Made by a program: the position numbers and the translations under genes. A model generated the notes under the pieces. It worked only from the letters and a program-made list of their open reading frames with translations. It had not been told where the DNA came from and made no database searches. This document shows positions 11,630 through 21,841 of a DNA stretch of 64,000 nucleotides, piece by piece; position 1 is the stretch's first letter, and every line of letters starts with the position of its first letter. The stretch is from Lamprobacter modestohalophilus (GTDB lineage Bacteria; Pseudomonadota; Gammaproteobacteria; Chromatiales; Chromatiaceae). The DNA lies in NCBI RefSeq assembly GCF_016583905.1, contig NZ_NRRY01000023.1, forward strand, positions 18,348 through 82,347. The letters run 5' to 3'.

Positions 11630-12067
11630 TTAGGCCGCGGACAGCGGGATTCGGATCTTTTGGCCGGGATAGATCAGATCGGGGTTCTTGATGACTTCCC
11701 GGTTGGCCTCGAAGATCTGCGGGTAGGCATTCGCATCGCCGTAAAATTGCTTGGCGATCGCGGAGAGGGTGTCACCCTTCTTGATGATGTAAAACTCCAC
11801 CTCACCGCTTTGCTCTGGGGCCTGCAGCTGGGCCGCCTCAACGCGCTCGACGCCCTTCACATTGCCCGCCATGAGCACGGCCTTTTCCATGGCTTCTCGA
11901 TTGTCCGCCGCGCCACCGAGGGTGACGACGCCCTTATCGAAGCTGACATCGAGATCTTTGATGCCGGGGTTGTCCCGCTCGATCTCGTGCTTGATCTTCT
12001 CACTGGCCTCGGCGTCTTTGCCGAACACCGATTTGCCGACGTTTTTCGCAAAATCAAAGAGTCCCAT
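11630..12067 (-). CDS. kbp: Potassium-binding protein Kbp (BON + LysM)
   Basis: A 145-residue protein with the Kbp/YgaU layout: M-G-L-F-D-F-A-K-N-V-G at the N-terminus, a BON domain (about 25-85; L-D-V-S-F-D-K-G-V-V-T-L-G-G) and a C-terminal LysM domain (about 93-142; Y-I-I-K-K-G-D-T-L-S-A-I-A-K-Q-F-Y-G, then Y-P-G-Q-K-I-R-I-P). E. coli Kbp is a cytoplasmic K+ sensor induced by osmotic stress. GAGAAG lies upstream of the ATG. It leads the kbp-ypfJ pair. A paralogue missing the first 32 or so residues lies at 24057-24404. Confidence 0.88.
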   Translation of the reverse strand: MGLFDFAKNVGKSVFGKDAEASEKIKHEIERDNPGIKDLDVSFDKGVVTLGGAADNREAMEKAVLMAGNVKGVERVEAAQLQAPEQSGEVEFYIIKKGDTLSAIAKQFYGDANAYPQIFEANREVIKNPDLIYPGQKIRIPLSAA

Positions 12068-12356
12068 GATTGCTTCTCACTGAATAGCGTTATTGATCTG
12101 TCCGCGACACCCGCCGTTTTCTACAACGGACAGCCCGTCAGTGGCGTCTCAGTCGGCGGACCTGTTAAAACTGTTGGTACATTAGCAAGCAGATGACCAT
12201 GCGAAAATCGGGTATCGTCCGTAAGGATTTGCCCGACAGGATCTGCCGTCTTGTTGGTTTCTGCTTGGGCCACGACGGCAATGAATGCCGCAGCCTTAGG
12301 CGCTGAAGCGATCGCGGTTGATGGCTGCAAGCCCTACTCAATCAGCCGCTGGACGG

Positions 12357-12794
12357 CTACTGAATCGACAGGTCGATGTTGTAGCCGACGGTCTTGTCGG
12401 TATCGCGGTCGTTGCCCATCAGATAGACGCGAATCCTGTACTCGCCGCTCTTTGGCAGTTCGATGGTCGTTGTGCGGCCGTCCATCGAGCCGTTATAGAT
12501 GGCGACGTCATTGCTGCCAGGCGGCAGGATGTTAAAGTAAATCGTGCCATTGCCATTCGTCCCATCGACGTTGAGGGAAACGAACATCTCCTGTCCGGCC
12601 TTAGCACGAAGCTTGTAGTCGATATACTCATCGCCGCGGATGGTTCCGTTCACCATCGTGCCGTAGTTTCCAGGCTTGAACTGGACGTCGGACGACAATT
12701 GCGCGTAGGACGCTGTTGTGAAGGTGAGTGTTCCGACGAGCGCACCGACGAGCGCGCCGGTAAGCGCAACAAGGCGAATTGAGCGGAGTGTCAT
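12357..12794 (-). CDS. PliG-like inhibitor of g-type lysozyme, second copy
   Basis: A 145-residue protein with a signal peptide (V-A-L-T-G-A-L-V-G-A-L-V-G, cleavage near S-Y-A). The mature domain parallels the protein at 5686-6096: V-Q-F-K-P-G-N-Y-G, I-R-G-D-E-Y-I-D-Y-K-L-R-A-K-A-G-Q, then L-P-K-S-G-E-Y-R-I-R-V-Y-L-M-G-N. It lacks the A-R-R of the last motif, reading D-R-D instead. It is periplasmic and likely protects peptidoglycan, or has diverged to another ligand. It sits between kbp and the NarL-type regulator. A CCTGTCAGG at 12936-12944 upstream recalls the shared element at 2554 and 4848. Confidence 0.6.
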   Translation of the reverse strand: MTLRSIRLVALTGALVGALVGTLTFTTASYAQLSSDVQFKPGNYGTMVNGTIRGDEYIDYKLRAKAGQEMFVSLNVDGTNGNGTIYFNILPPGSNDVAIYNGSMDGRTTTIELPKSGEYRIRVYLMGNDRDTDKTVGYNIDLSIQ

Positions 12795-13035
12795 GGTGGT
12801 CGATCTCGTGGTTGCAGCAATCGATGGATAGCGGGGAGGCGTGTTGGTGAAGCGGGTCAGCCAGCATCAGCCTGCAATGCGCTGACACCGCCGGCAAGGT
12901 TAAGGCGCGCGGGAGTTTGCGGCAATTAGGGGTTGCCTGTCAGGACTCTCCCCACAGTCGGGTTGCGATCCCTGTCAGCTGGTCGGTCCGGTTGCCTGGT
13001 AGCGGGCCGCTGAATCCCCGACTCTAGCTAAGGGG

Positions 13036-13686
13036 CTACTCAACCGTTGCGATACCGGCACGGATGGCGAACTTGACCAGGCCGGCGACATTGTCGATGC
13101 CGAGCTTGAGCATGATTCTCCCGCGGTAGGTCTCGACAGTTTTGGGGCTGATGCTGAGCGCCACGGCGATATCCTTGGTCCGCTGACCTTCGGCGAGTAG
13201 ACGCAGCACCTCGCGCTCGCGGGCGGTGAGGGCCGTGCGGTCGACGTCCGCACTGCGGTGTCGAGTCTCGGCGCCGGTTTGGGTCAACGCAGGGCTGATG
13301 AACTGGCCGCCAGCCATGACTGTTTCGATGGCCTCGACCAATTCAGCACTGGCCTCGTTCTTCAGGACATAGGCGTTGGCGCCGGCTTTGAGCATGCGCT
13401 GCAGATAATGATTGTCGGCATACATCGAGAGCGCGACGATGCGGGTTTGTGGTGTCTCGTTGCGGATGGCCGCCGCCGCATCGATGCCATTCATGCCTGG
13501 CATGGCGACATCGAGCACAACCACGTCGGGCTTGAGCTCGGCGGCGAGCTGCACCGCCTCTTCGCCATTGGCGGCCTCGGCGAGGATGCGCCAGCCTGGA
13601 TGCTGACGCAGCAGTGCCGCGAGTCCCTCCCGGAACAGGCTGTGGTCGTCGCAGAGCAGCAGGTTAAGCGATTGGAACTCAGTCAT
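13036..13686 (-). CDS. NarL/FixJ-type response regulator
   Basis: A 216-residue protein. The receiver domain (about 8-122) has acidic D-D near 13-14, the phospho-Asp near 56 in V-V-V-L-D-V-A-M-P-G-M-N-G, a Ser/Thr near A-L-S-M-Y and Lys in V-L-K-N-E-A. The C-terminal LuxR helix-turn-helix (about 147-210) reads L-T-A-R-E-R-E-V-L-R-L-L-A-E-G, then K-D-I-A-V-A-L-S-I-S-P-K-T-V-E-T-Y-R. No kinase is adjacent; the nearest is the BvgS-like hybrid kinase 2.6 kb downstream on the same strand, a pairing typical of BvgS-BvgA and EvgS-EvgA. Pairing is inference. Confidence 0.9.
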   Translation of the reverse strand: MTEFQSLNLLLCDDHSLFREGLAALLRQHPGWRILAEAANGEEAVQLAAELKPDVVVLDVAMPGMNGIDAAAAIRNETPQTRIVALSMYADNHYLQRMLKAGANAYVLKNEASAELVEAIETVMAGGQFISPALTQTGAETRHRSADVDRTALTAREREVLRLLAEGQRTKDIAVALSISPKTVETYRGRIMLKLGIDNVAGLVKFAIRAGIATVE

Positions 13687-13804
13687 CTGATTGGGCGGAA
13701 CGGTCTCCGATGGCGTTGTTTAGCGCTCGCCAGCTCTGCGTGAAGGCGACTCTCAATCCAACGTCGTTTTGGTACGAAAGTGCCCGTCAATTGCCTTAGA
13801 AACT

Positions 13805-13869
13805 GTCCATCAACTTCTTCCCGATTTGAGCACCACCGTAGGGCGATCATCGGGAATTAGACAATGGAC
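13805..13869. repeat. 65-bp dispersed palindromic element, copy 1
   Basis: It begins GTCCAT and ends ATGGAC, and inside it TTCCCGAT pairs with ATCGGGAA, so it can fold into a long hairpin. A near copy lies at 45233-45296. Both lie just downstream of genes (here glgA), as REP-type elements do. Confidence 0.75.
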
Positions 13870-13882
13870 GGTCAACGGTTAC

Positions 13883-16198
13883 TCAGCGGTCGCGGATGAA
13901 GTCGTAGATATTCAAGTAGTCCTGGCCAGGGTGGTTCCAGGAGTAGTCCGCATTCATCGCGTTCTTCATCAGCTCGCGGAAGTGCTCTGGGTACTGGTAG
14001 TAGCAGTCGATGGCGCGGATCAGGGCCGATTCCAGACCTGGCACATCGTAGTCGTCGAACCGGTAGCCGTTACGTTGGTGCAGTGGGCGATCGGAGTGAT
14101 CCTTATCGAACACGGTGTCGGCCAACCCACCAACGGTGCGGACCACCGGCACGGTGCCGTAGCGCAGCGCGATCAGCTGGGTCAGGCCGCAGGGCTCGAA
14201 CTGGCTCGGGACCAGCATGATGTCGGCACCGGCGTAGATCAGGTGCGAGAGATCCTCGTCGAAGCCGATCTCGAGATGGCAGTCGGGACTGTCGTTGAGC
14301 ATGTGCTTCAGGCCCCAGAAATCATTGTTGATGCCCTGGTCGGGGCTGGAGCCGAGCAGCACGAACTGGGCGCCGCGCTCGAGGGTCGTGAAGATGGCAT
14401 GGCGCACCAGGTCCAGGCCCTTTTGCGGGTCGAGCCGGCCGATGAAGGCGACGATCGGCTTGTCGTTGTCGGCGAGCATCAGCCGCTGGCGCAGCGCGCG
14501 TTTGTTCTCGTACTTGTCATCGAGGTTGCCGAGACCGTAGTTGACCGGGATGTAGCGGTCGACCTCCGGGTTCCAAACGTCGTAGTCGATGCCGTTGACG
14601 ACACCGCCATACTTCATGTGATGGGTGTGCAGGGTCGACTCGAGGCCGAAGCCCTGGCCTTGATCCTTGGTCTCGAAGGCGTAGCGCGGCGAGACGGTGG
14701 TGACGAAATTGGAATAGACGATGCCGCCCTTGAGGAGGTTGATCGCGTTCTTGTGATGGTTGTCGCCCATCCGCACCCAATCGAAGAAACGCTCGGGCTG
14801 ATGCAGGCCAGTGGCGCGCAGCAGCTCGGCGCCGGTGACGCCCTGATGCTTAAAGTTGTGGATGGTCATGCAGACCCGTGGATGGGTCATGCCGAGCGAC
14901 TGATAGAACTCGTACAGGAACACCGGCACCAGGGCGGTCTGCCAGTCGTGGCAGTGGATAATGTCCGGATGCTTGCCGGACTGCCAGAGGAACTCGATCG
15001 CCGCGCGCGAGAAGAAGGCATAACGGAAGACATCATCCGGGAAGCCGTAGATGCTACCGCGGTTGAAGAAGTTGTCGTGCGAGTGGGGCTCGATGAAGAA
15101 GCATTTGCGGTCGTGGACGAAGCCGAAATAGACCGTGCAATGGATCGCGCCGTCGTACCAGGGTACCCAGAGGTCGTTGTAGACCGGCTGCAGATCGAAG
15201 ATCTGGTCGTAGCGAAGGTTGTCGTACTTCGGCAGGATGATCTCGACATGGTTGCCGCGGATGGCCAATTCCCGGCTCAAGCCGAAGACCACGTCTGCCA
15301 AGCCACCGATCTTCGCGATCGGTGCCATCTCCGGCGTGATATGGACGATGAACAGGCTGGGACGCGGGGCGTGATGGACGACCGGCGGTTCAGGGGGGGG
15401 GGCGGGCTGCGGCTCCGCGGCCGTTTCCGCAACGGGCTGTATCAGCGGCTCCTTGGGCATCCTGGGCTCTGCGACCGGCTCGGGCTGCGGCGGCTCCTCA
15501 ACGCTCTCCGGGATGGAAGGGGCCGGCTGCGGTGTTGATACCGCTGCCTTGGCCGCCGCGGTCGCTGGTTTCGGTTTTGCCTTGGGCTGAGCTGTTGGAT
15601 TGGCTGTTGGATTGGCCGCTTCTTTGGTCGCGGCAGGGGGGCGCGTCGATGTCGCGGGCGCAGCGGCGGTGGGCGTTTGTTCTGATGCTGATGTTTCGCT
15701 GCTCGTCGGCGTCGGCGTCGGCGTCGGCTTAGGCGTCGGTGTGGTCTTTGGTTGCGCCGAGGGACCCGGGCTGCTGGAGGCGGGGGCCTCCTTTGCCGCG
15801 GATTTTGTGCGGGTGCTAGAGCGAACCGGCTTCCGCTTACTCGCCGGCGAGGGCGTGTTTGGCTTGGTTGTGGATGCAGTCGCGCCTGAAGAAGCGCCTG
15901 AAGAGCCCTCGGCAGCAGGCGTCGCGGCCGCCGCTGGGGCCGCAGGCTTCGGGCTCGTGGCGGATTTTGCAGATGCGCTGGCGGCCTCCGCATCGGTCGT
16001 CTTGGCCGGCGACTTCGGGCTCGGGTCCGTTGTCTGAGCCACGGAGCCAGCAGGCGGCGTGCCCGCGGCCTGCGGCTTCGCAGCCGCGCCCTCGGCGTCG
16101 ACCTTGGGCGCGACGGGCGCGTCGGTCTTGCGGCTACTTGATGCTTTGGTCTTCTTCGTGGACGTGGACGTGGACGTGGTCGTTGGCTTTTTTGCCAT
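13883..16198 (-). CDS. glgA: Glycogen synthase GlgA with long low-complexity N-terminal extension
   Basis: A 771-residue protein; bacterial GlgA is usually about 480. Residues about 280-771 form a complete GT5 enzyme: S-L-F-I-V-H-I-T-P-E-M-A-P-I-A-K-I-G-G-L-A-D-V carries the ADP-glucose-binding K-x-G-G-L motif, H-C-H-D-W-Q-T-A follows, and F-E-P-C-G-L-T-Q is the C-terminal E-x-x-C-G-L motif. It adds glucose from ADP-glucose to glycogen. The first 280 residues are Ala/Pro/Thr/Ser/Lys-rich, with many T-P and K-P pairs, and have no fold I recognise. AGGTGAG is well placed before the ATG at 16198, supporting this start. glgB lies 95 bases upstream on the same strand. Confidence 0.93.
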   Translation of the reverse strand: MAKKPTTTSTSTSTKKTKASSSRKTDAPVAPKVDAEGAAAKPQAAGTPPAGSVAQTTDPSPKSPAKTTDAEAASASAKSATSPKPAAPAAAATPAAEGSSGASSGATASTTKPNTPSPASKRKPVRSSTRTKSAAKEAPASSSPGPSAQPKTTPTPKPTPTPTPTSSETSASEQTPTAAAPATSTRPPAATKEAANPTANPTAQPKAKPKPATAAAKAAVSTPQPAPSIPESVEEPPQPEPVAEPRMPKEPLIQPVAETAAEPQPAPPPEPPVVHHAPRPSLFIVHITPEMAPIAKIGGLADVVFGLSRELAIRGNHVEIILPKYDNLRYDQIFDLQPVYNDLWVPWYDGAIHCTVYFGFVHDRKCFFIEPHSHDNFFNRGSIYGFPDDVFRYAFFSRAAIEFLWQSGKHPDIIHCHDWQTALVPVFLYEFYQSLGMTHPRVCMTIHNFKHQGVTGAELLRATGLHQPERFFDWVRMGDNHHKNAINLLKGGIVYSNFVTTVSPRYAFETKDQGQGFGLESTLHTHHMKYGGVVNGIDYDVWNPEVDRYIPVNYGLGNLDDKYENKRALRQRLMLADNDKPIVAFIGRLDPQKGLDLVRHAIFTTLERGAQFVLLGSSPDQGINNDFWGLKHMLNDSPDCHLEIGFDEDLSHLIYAGADIMLVPSQFEPCGLTQLIALRYGTVPVVRTVGGLADTVFDKDHSDRPLHQRNGYRFDDYDVPGLESALIRAIDCYYQYPEHFRELMKNAMNADYSWNHPGQDYLNIYDFIRDR

Positions 16199-16292
16199 CG
16201 CTGCTCACCTGCGCGATCTGAGTGCTTCGAGTGCTGGGTTTGGCCGCAAGGCCTGCCACCTGCCGTTTGTGTATCCGATGCCGGCCGATCGC

Positions 16293-18533
<2,241 letters not shown>

Positions 18534-18705
18534 CCAGGATGCCTCTTCAGGGAGTGGGTCGTGGCGCCCGCGCGGATGCGGGGCTCGTCGGTGTCGATGT
18601 CTGCGGTAGGTCGCCTCAAGCATCGGGCGCTGGCGATCAAATGCGCTGCGGTGGGCGTGTCACTGGCCGTATGCGACATTCGCGTGATGATCTTTACTAG
18701 CGGAT

Positions 18706-19140
18706 TCAGCCGATGTCTTTCGCTGGATCAAGGCCCTGCTTGCGAACATACATGAGGAGCTCTTTCGCCCGGCCCATGGTCTGGGCGAGGGCGCGCAGAT
18801 CTTGCTGATTGCTGTCTTCGTTGGGGAATTCCATCCACTCGCTGCCGTCGAGGGTCTGGAAGCCCATGCTCCAATCCGGATACTGGGCTTGTGAGACAAG
18901 CTCTTCGAACAACAGCGCGATGTCAGTGTGGCGCTCGTCTTGGGCGATCTGCTTGAACAGGCCGCGGACCTCATTTGGCTCGCCTTCGAGCACCTGCAGA
19001 AAGTGGCCGCCCTGAAACAACAGGAGTCCGGTTATGCCTTTTTCGGCGTTGCTTTTGCGGGCGTAGGTTAGCAGCTCGAGCAGCTCATCGCGGCTGAAGT
19101 CGTGTGTCGCGGTGCTAGCGTAACAAAGTTGAAAGGGCAT
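18706..19140 (-). CDS. BLUF-domain blue-light sensor protein
   Basis: About 144 residues from the ATG at 19140, which has GGAG nine bases upstream (19161 has none). With this start the flavin-switch residues fall at Tyr7 (Q-L-C-Y-A-S), Asn31 (R-K-S-N-A-E-K-G-I-T-G) and Gln49 (H-F-L-Q-V-L-E-G), the same spacing as PixD-type short BLUF proteins (Tyr8, Asn32, Gln50). It would bind FAD and respond to blue light. There is no fused output domain; the C-terminal helices (about 105-144) presumably bind a partner. It lies 173 bases upstream of glgB on the same strand. Confidence 0.88.
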   Translation of the reverse strand: MPFQLCYASTATHDFSRDELLELLTYARKSNAEKGITGLLLFQGGHFLQVLEGEPNEVRGLFKQIAQDERHTDIALLFEELVSQAQYPDWSMGFQTLDGSEWMEFPNEDSNQQDLRALAQTMGRAKELLMYVRKQGLDPAKDIG

Positions 19141-19361
19141 ATCCCACAACTCCAGTGGCATGTTGTCATCAATGCCCCGATTCTACGCGTTCGCGCGCTA
19201 AAATGGCGCGGTTGTCGGCGCGCCAGTCGTTAGGCTGTCGGCCGTTTGTGGATGCGTTGCTGAAGCTGGCGCGCGCGAGCGCTCTGGCATAATAGGCACA
19301 CTTGGGCCGACAGCCTCAGGCTGCGGTGGGTGAGAATTCGACTGTTGCGGAAATCCTGCTT

Positions 19362-20057
19362 ATGCGCATCAAGGTTTGGGACCTACCGACACGCGTCTTC
19401 CATTGGGTGCTCTTTGTGGCTGTAACCGCGGCCATTTTGACGGGTTTGCAAGGCGGTAACTGGATGGTCTGGCACGAACGCGCCGGGCTCCTGATCTTGG
19501 GGCTGCTCGTGTTCCGCCTCATCTGGGGCCTGTTGGGATCAACCTACGCGCGCTTTGCGCAGTTTTTCCCGACGCCGCGGAAGATCCTGGCCTATCTGCG
19601 TGGCCACTGGCACGAGGAGGGGCATAACCCGCTTGGCGCCTTGTCTGTTCTCGCGTTGCTCGCCGTGCTCTTATTCCAGGCTGGTAGCGGCCTGTTCAGC
19701 AACGATGACATCGCCTTCAACGGGCCACTCTACGCACTGGTGTCCAAGGCGACCAGCGACTGGCTGACCAGCCTGCATCGCCAAGGGCTGTGGGTCATCG
19801 TTGCGCTGGTGAGCCTGCATATCTTGGCTGTGCTGTTCTATACCCTGGTTCGGCGCAACAACTTGATCCGGCCGATGATCACCGGCTGGAAGCCGGCACC
19901 GCCGGATGGCTCGTGCGCAAGCTCGGCGCGGGGCGGACCTCTTTGGGCATTGCTGCTGGCGCTGTTGCTCGGCGCAGCGGCGGTGTGGATTGCGGATGGT
20001 GGTCTGCTGCCACCGCCACCCCCTCCGCCACCAGCGGGTAGCCTGCCGAGCTGGTGA
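19362..20057 (+). CDS. Cytochrome b561 family membrane protein
   Basis: About 231 residues with four membrane helices in the first 180: V-F-H-W-V-L-F-V-A-V, H-E-R-A-G-L-L-I-L-G, A-L-S-V-L-A-L-L-A-V and V-I-V-A-L-V-S-L-H-I-L. The His in F-H-W, W-H-E-R, L-H-R-Q and S-L-H-I are the likely haem ligands of a di-haem b-type cytochrome. The tail has a run of eight Pro. It probably passes electrons from quinol to a periplasmic acceptor; a cytochrome c' gene lies convergently next to it. The ATG at 19362 fits the family start M-R-I-K-V-W-D. Confidence 0.88.
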   Translation: MRIKVWDLPTRVFHWVLFVAVTAAILTGLQGGNWMVWHERAGLLILGLLVFRLIWGLLGSTYARFAQFFPTPRKILAYLRGHWHEEGHNPLGALSVLALLAVLLFQAGSGLFSNDDIAFNGPLYALVSKATSDWLTSLHRQGLWVIVALVSLHILAVLFYTLVRRNNLIRPMITGWKPAPPDGSCASSARGGPLWALLLALLLGAAAVWIADGGLLPPPPPPPPAGSLPSW

Positions 20058-20252
20058 GTTCCCGGCTCTTGAGGCTGTGCAACCTAACCAATGTGAACTC
20101 AAGCCAGCGTCGCTCTTGTATCGACAGGCTTTTCGATAGCGGGCAGGAGATGGCGTCGTTTGATGGCGGGGCCGTTGCCAGCCTCGCCGATGTGCTTGAC
20201 TGTTTGGCTGCAGCCAATGGACTGCAGCCTAACCGATCAAACGCCCCTGGGC

Positions 20253-20717
20253 TTAGTCTTTGCGGTACTTCTTGTGGCAAGCCTTGCAGCTCTCGCCGAG
20301 CTTACCAAAAGCGGCCTTGACCTCAGCCTCGTCGCCGAGAGCAGCCGTCTCGGCCATGTTGTTGGCGGCTTCGATGAAGGCCACGGCGACCTCCCCAACC
20401 CCTTCCTGGTCGGTAAACAGCTCGGGCTTGACGCGGGTCTTCACGTCGCCGATGTCCTTGTCGGTGCCTGGGCCATAGAGCGCGCCCATGCCGGAATTGG
20501 CGATGCCGGCGATGGCATTGGCGGCGGCCTCAACCTGAGGCTGGCTGTAGTCGCCGTCCAGGTTTGCCTTGATCTTGCCCATGTTCCAAGACATGAAGCT
20601 GTAGCCAGCCTGACGGGTTTGGATCTGCTCTTCGGGCTTGAGGTCGGCTGCGGTCGCGGTGCCAACAAAGGCGATCGCGAGGGTTCCGAGGGCGGCGGCA
20701 CGTAAACGAGTGTTCAT
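20253..20717 (-). CDS. cycP: Cytochrome c'
   Basis: A 154-residue protein with a signal peptide (cleavage near G-T-A-T-A) and the single C-terminal haem motif C-K-A-C-H at 144-148, followed by K-K-Y-R-K-D. The Q-T-R-Q-A-G-Y-S-F-M-S-W-N-M-G-K segment near the mature N-terminus and the four-helix pattern match cytochrome c'. This is a periplasmic protein of purple and denitrifying bacteria that binds NO and CO and is linked to NO resistance. AGGAG lies before the ATG. The adjacent b561 gene points the other way, so the two are not one operon. Confidence 0.92.
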   Translation of the reverse strand: MNTRLRAAALGTLAIAFVGTATAADLKPEEQIQTRQAGYSFMSWNMGKIKANLDGDYSQPQVEAAANAIAGIANSGMGALYGPGTDKDIGDVKTRVKPELFTDQEGVGEVAVAFIEAANNMAETAALGDEAEVKAAFGKLGESCKACHKKYRKD

Positions 20718-21119
20718 ACTGGCTTCTCCTGAATCTTAGGATTTGGCTACTGGATGGGGTTGGCTGGCGGATGATAGCGGTTAGCCGCCATGTCTGCACG
20801 GCAGCGAGGCCGATTTGGCCACGGATTGGACTGTCTGGGCATCAGCTGCGGTTCAATCGCGCTCACCTGCGGCAGGCTGTCTCGATCCTGGAACGGCTTG
20901 ATCGGGCAGCCGTAGCCCGTGCACTATGCAAAGGCTTGGTGTTCGCGACTTTGTTGGCGAGCCTTGGCGAGCTTGCGCTGTACACCTTGCGCCGTACACC
21001 TTGCGCCGTACACCTTGCGCCGTACACCTTGCGCTGTACACCTTGCGCCGTACACCTTGCGCTGTACACCTTGCGCCGTACACCTTGGGCTTTCCGTTCA
21101 GTCCGCCTTGGTTGGGGTG
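20718..21119. other. Intergenic region with 14-bp tandem repeats
   Basis: About 400 bases between divergent genes (cytochrome c' and the CDP-alcohol phosphatidyltransferase). No coding region is supported. The right part holds eight 14-bp tandem repeats at 20979-21090. Promoters for both genes should lie here, but I cannot place them. Confidence 0.5.
20979..21090 (+). repeat. 14-bp tandem repeat, eight exact-length units
   Basis: The unit is YGTACACCTTGCGC, repeated eight times without spacers. The first base follows the order T, C, C, C, T, C, T, C, and the last unit ends GGGC. A half unit (CTTGCGC) precedes. Each T-unit contains the palindrome TGTACA. The array ends 29 bases before the start codon at 21120. 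Confidence 0.95.
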
Positions 21120-21713
21120 ATGATCTCGATGGGTCCCTGGACATTGCCTAATCTGTTGAGCATCCTTCGGCTCGGCTCCGCGCCGTTGCTGCTGTTGCTT
21201 GCCCTCTCCGAGCAGCGAGAGGCATTTATCTGGCTGTTGGCACTGGCGTTTCTGACCGATGCTGTCGATGGCGTGCTGGCGCGGACCATGGGCCAGACCA
21301 GTCGTTTGGGCGCCCAGCTCGACTCCTGGGCCGATGTTGCGATCTACACCGTCACCGCGATCGCCCTCTGGCGGCTATGGCCGGCGTTAGTGCGCAGCGA
21401 ATGGCTGGCTGTAGCCGCGGTGGTTGTCAGTTTCGTGCTGCCAGCGTTGGCGGGCCTGCTGCGCTTTCGCCGATTCACCAGCTATCACACCCTGCTGGTG
21501 AAGGTCGCTGTGGCCGCGACGTTCGTCGGACTCTTGCTGATGCTGCTTGGCGTTTCGGTCTGGCCGTTTCGGTTGGCGGCACTACTCGCTGTGCTAGCCG
21601 CCCTTGAGGAGATTGCCATCACCGGCGTGCTGCGCGAGGAGCGCTCGGACGTGGTGAGTCTTTGGCATGTGCTGCGTCAGCAGCGCGAAAGCGTGCGTGC
21701 CGACGCTGATTGA
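21120..21713 (+). CDS. CDP-alcohol phosphatidyltransferase family protein
   Basis: About 197 residues with five or six membrane helices. The N-terminus W-T-L-P-N-L-L-S-I-L-R-L is typical of PgsA/cardiolipin synthase-like members. The catalytic motif is complete near residues 47-72: D-x2-D-G-x2-A-R-x8-G-x3-D-x3-D, seen as D-A-V-D-G-V-L-A-R ... G-A-Q-L-D-S-W-A-D. It transfers a phosphatidyl group from CDP-diacylglycerol to an alcohol in phospholipid synthesis; which alcohol is not clear. The start could also be the ATG at 21129. The upstream 14-bp repeats keep a longer frame open, but that stretch is not protein-like. Confidence 0.88.
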   Translation: MISMGPWTLPNLLSILRLGSAPLLLLLALSEQREAFIWLLALAFLTDAVDGVLARTMGQTSRLGAQLDSWADVAIYTVTAIALWRLWPALVRSEWLAVAAVVVSFVLPALAGLLRFRRFTSYHTLLVKVAVAATFVGLLLMLLGVSVWPFRLAALLAVLAALEEIAITGVLREERSDVVSLWHVLRQQRESVRADAD

Positions 21714-21841
21714 GTGCGTTTTGAGTGCGTTGTTAGACGCCGAGCTGGGTTGGCATCTACATCGACAGGCGATGATCGCCGAGATCGAGATCTGACCCAG
21801 GCTCCCTGAGCGGTCGGCCGGTGTTGACCTGCAGCCGCCGG

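Noticed and set aside
13769..15538. Long plus-strand open frame opposite glgA
   Set aside because: It is the antisense shadow of glgA, which has complete GT5 motifs and a good ribosome-binding site; GC-rich codon bias keeps the opposite frame open.
20979..21090. Tandem 14-bp units considered as a CRISPR array
   Set aside because: The units are too short and contiguous, with no spacers; there are no cas genes.
20919..21119. N-terminal extension of the CDP-alcohol phosphatidyltransferase through the repeat
   Set aside because: The repeat gives a 14-residue periodic peptide only because three 14-bp units equal 14 codons; family homology starts near 21120.
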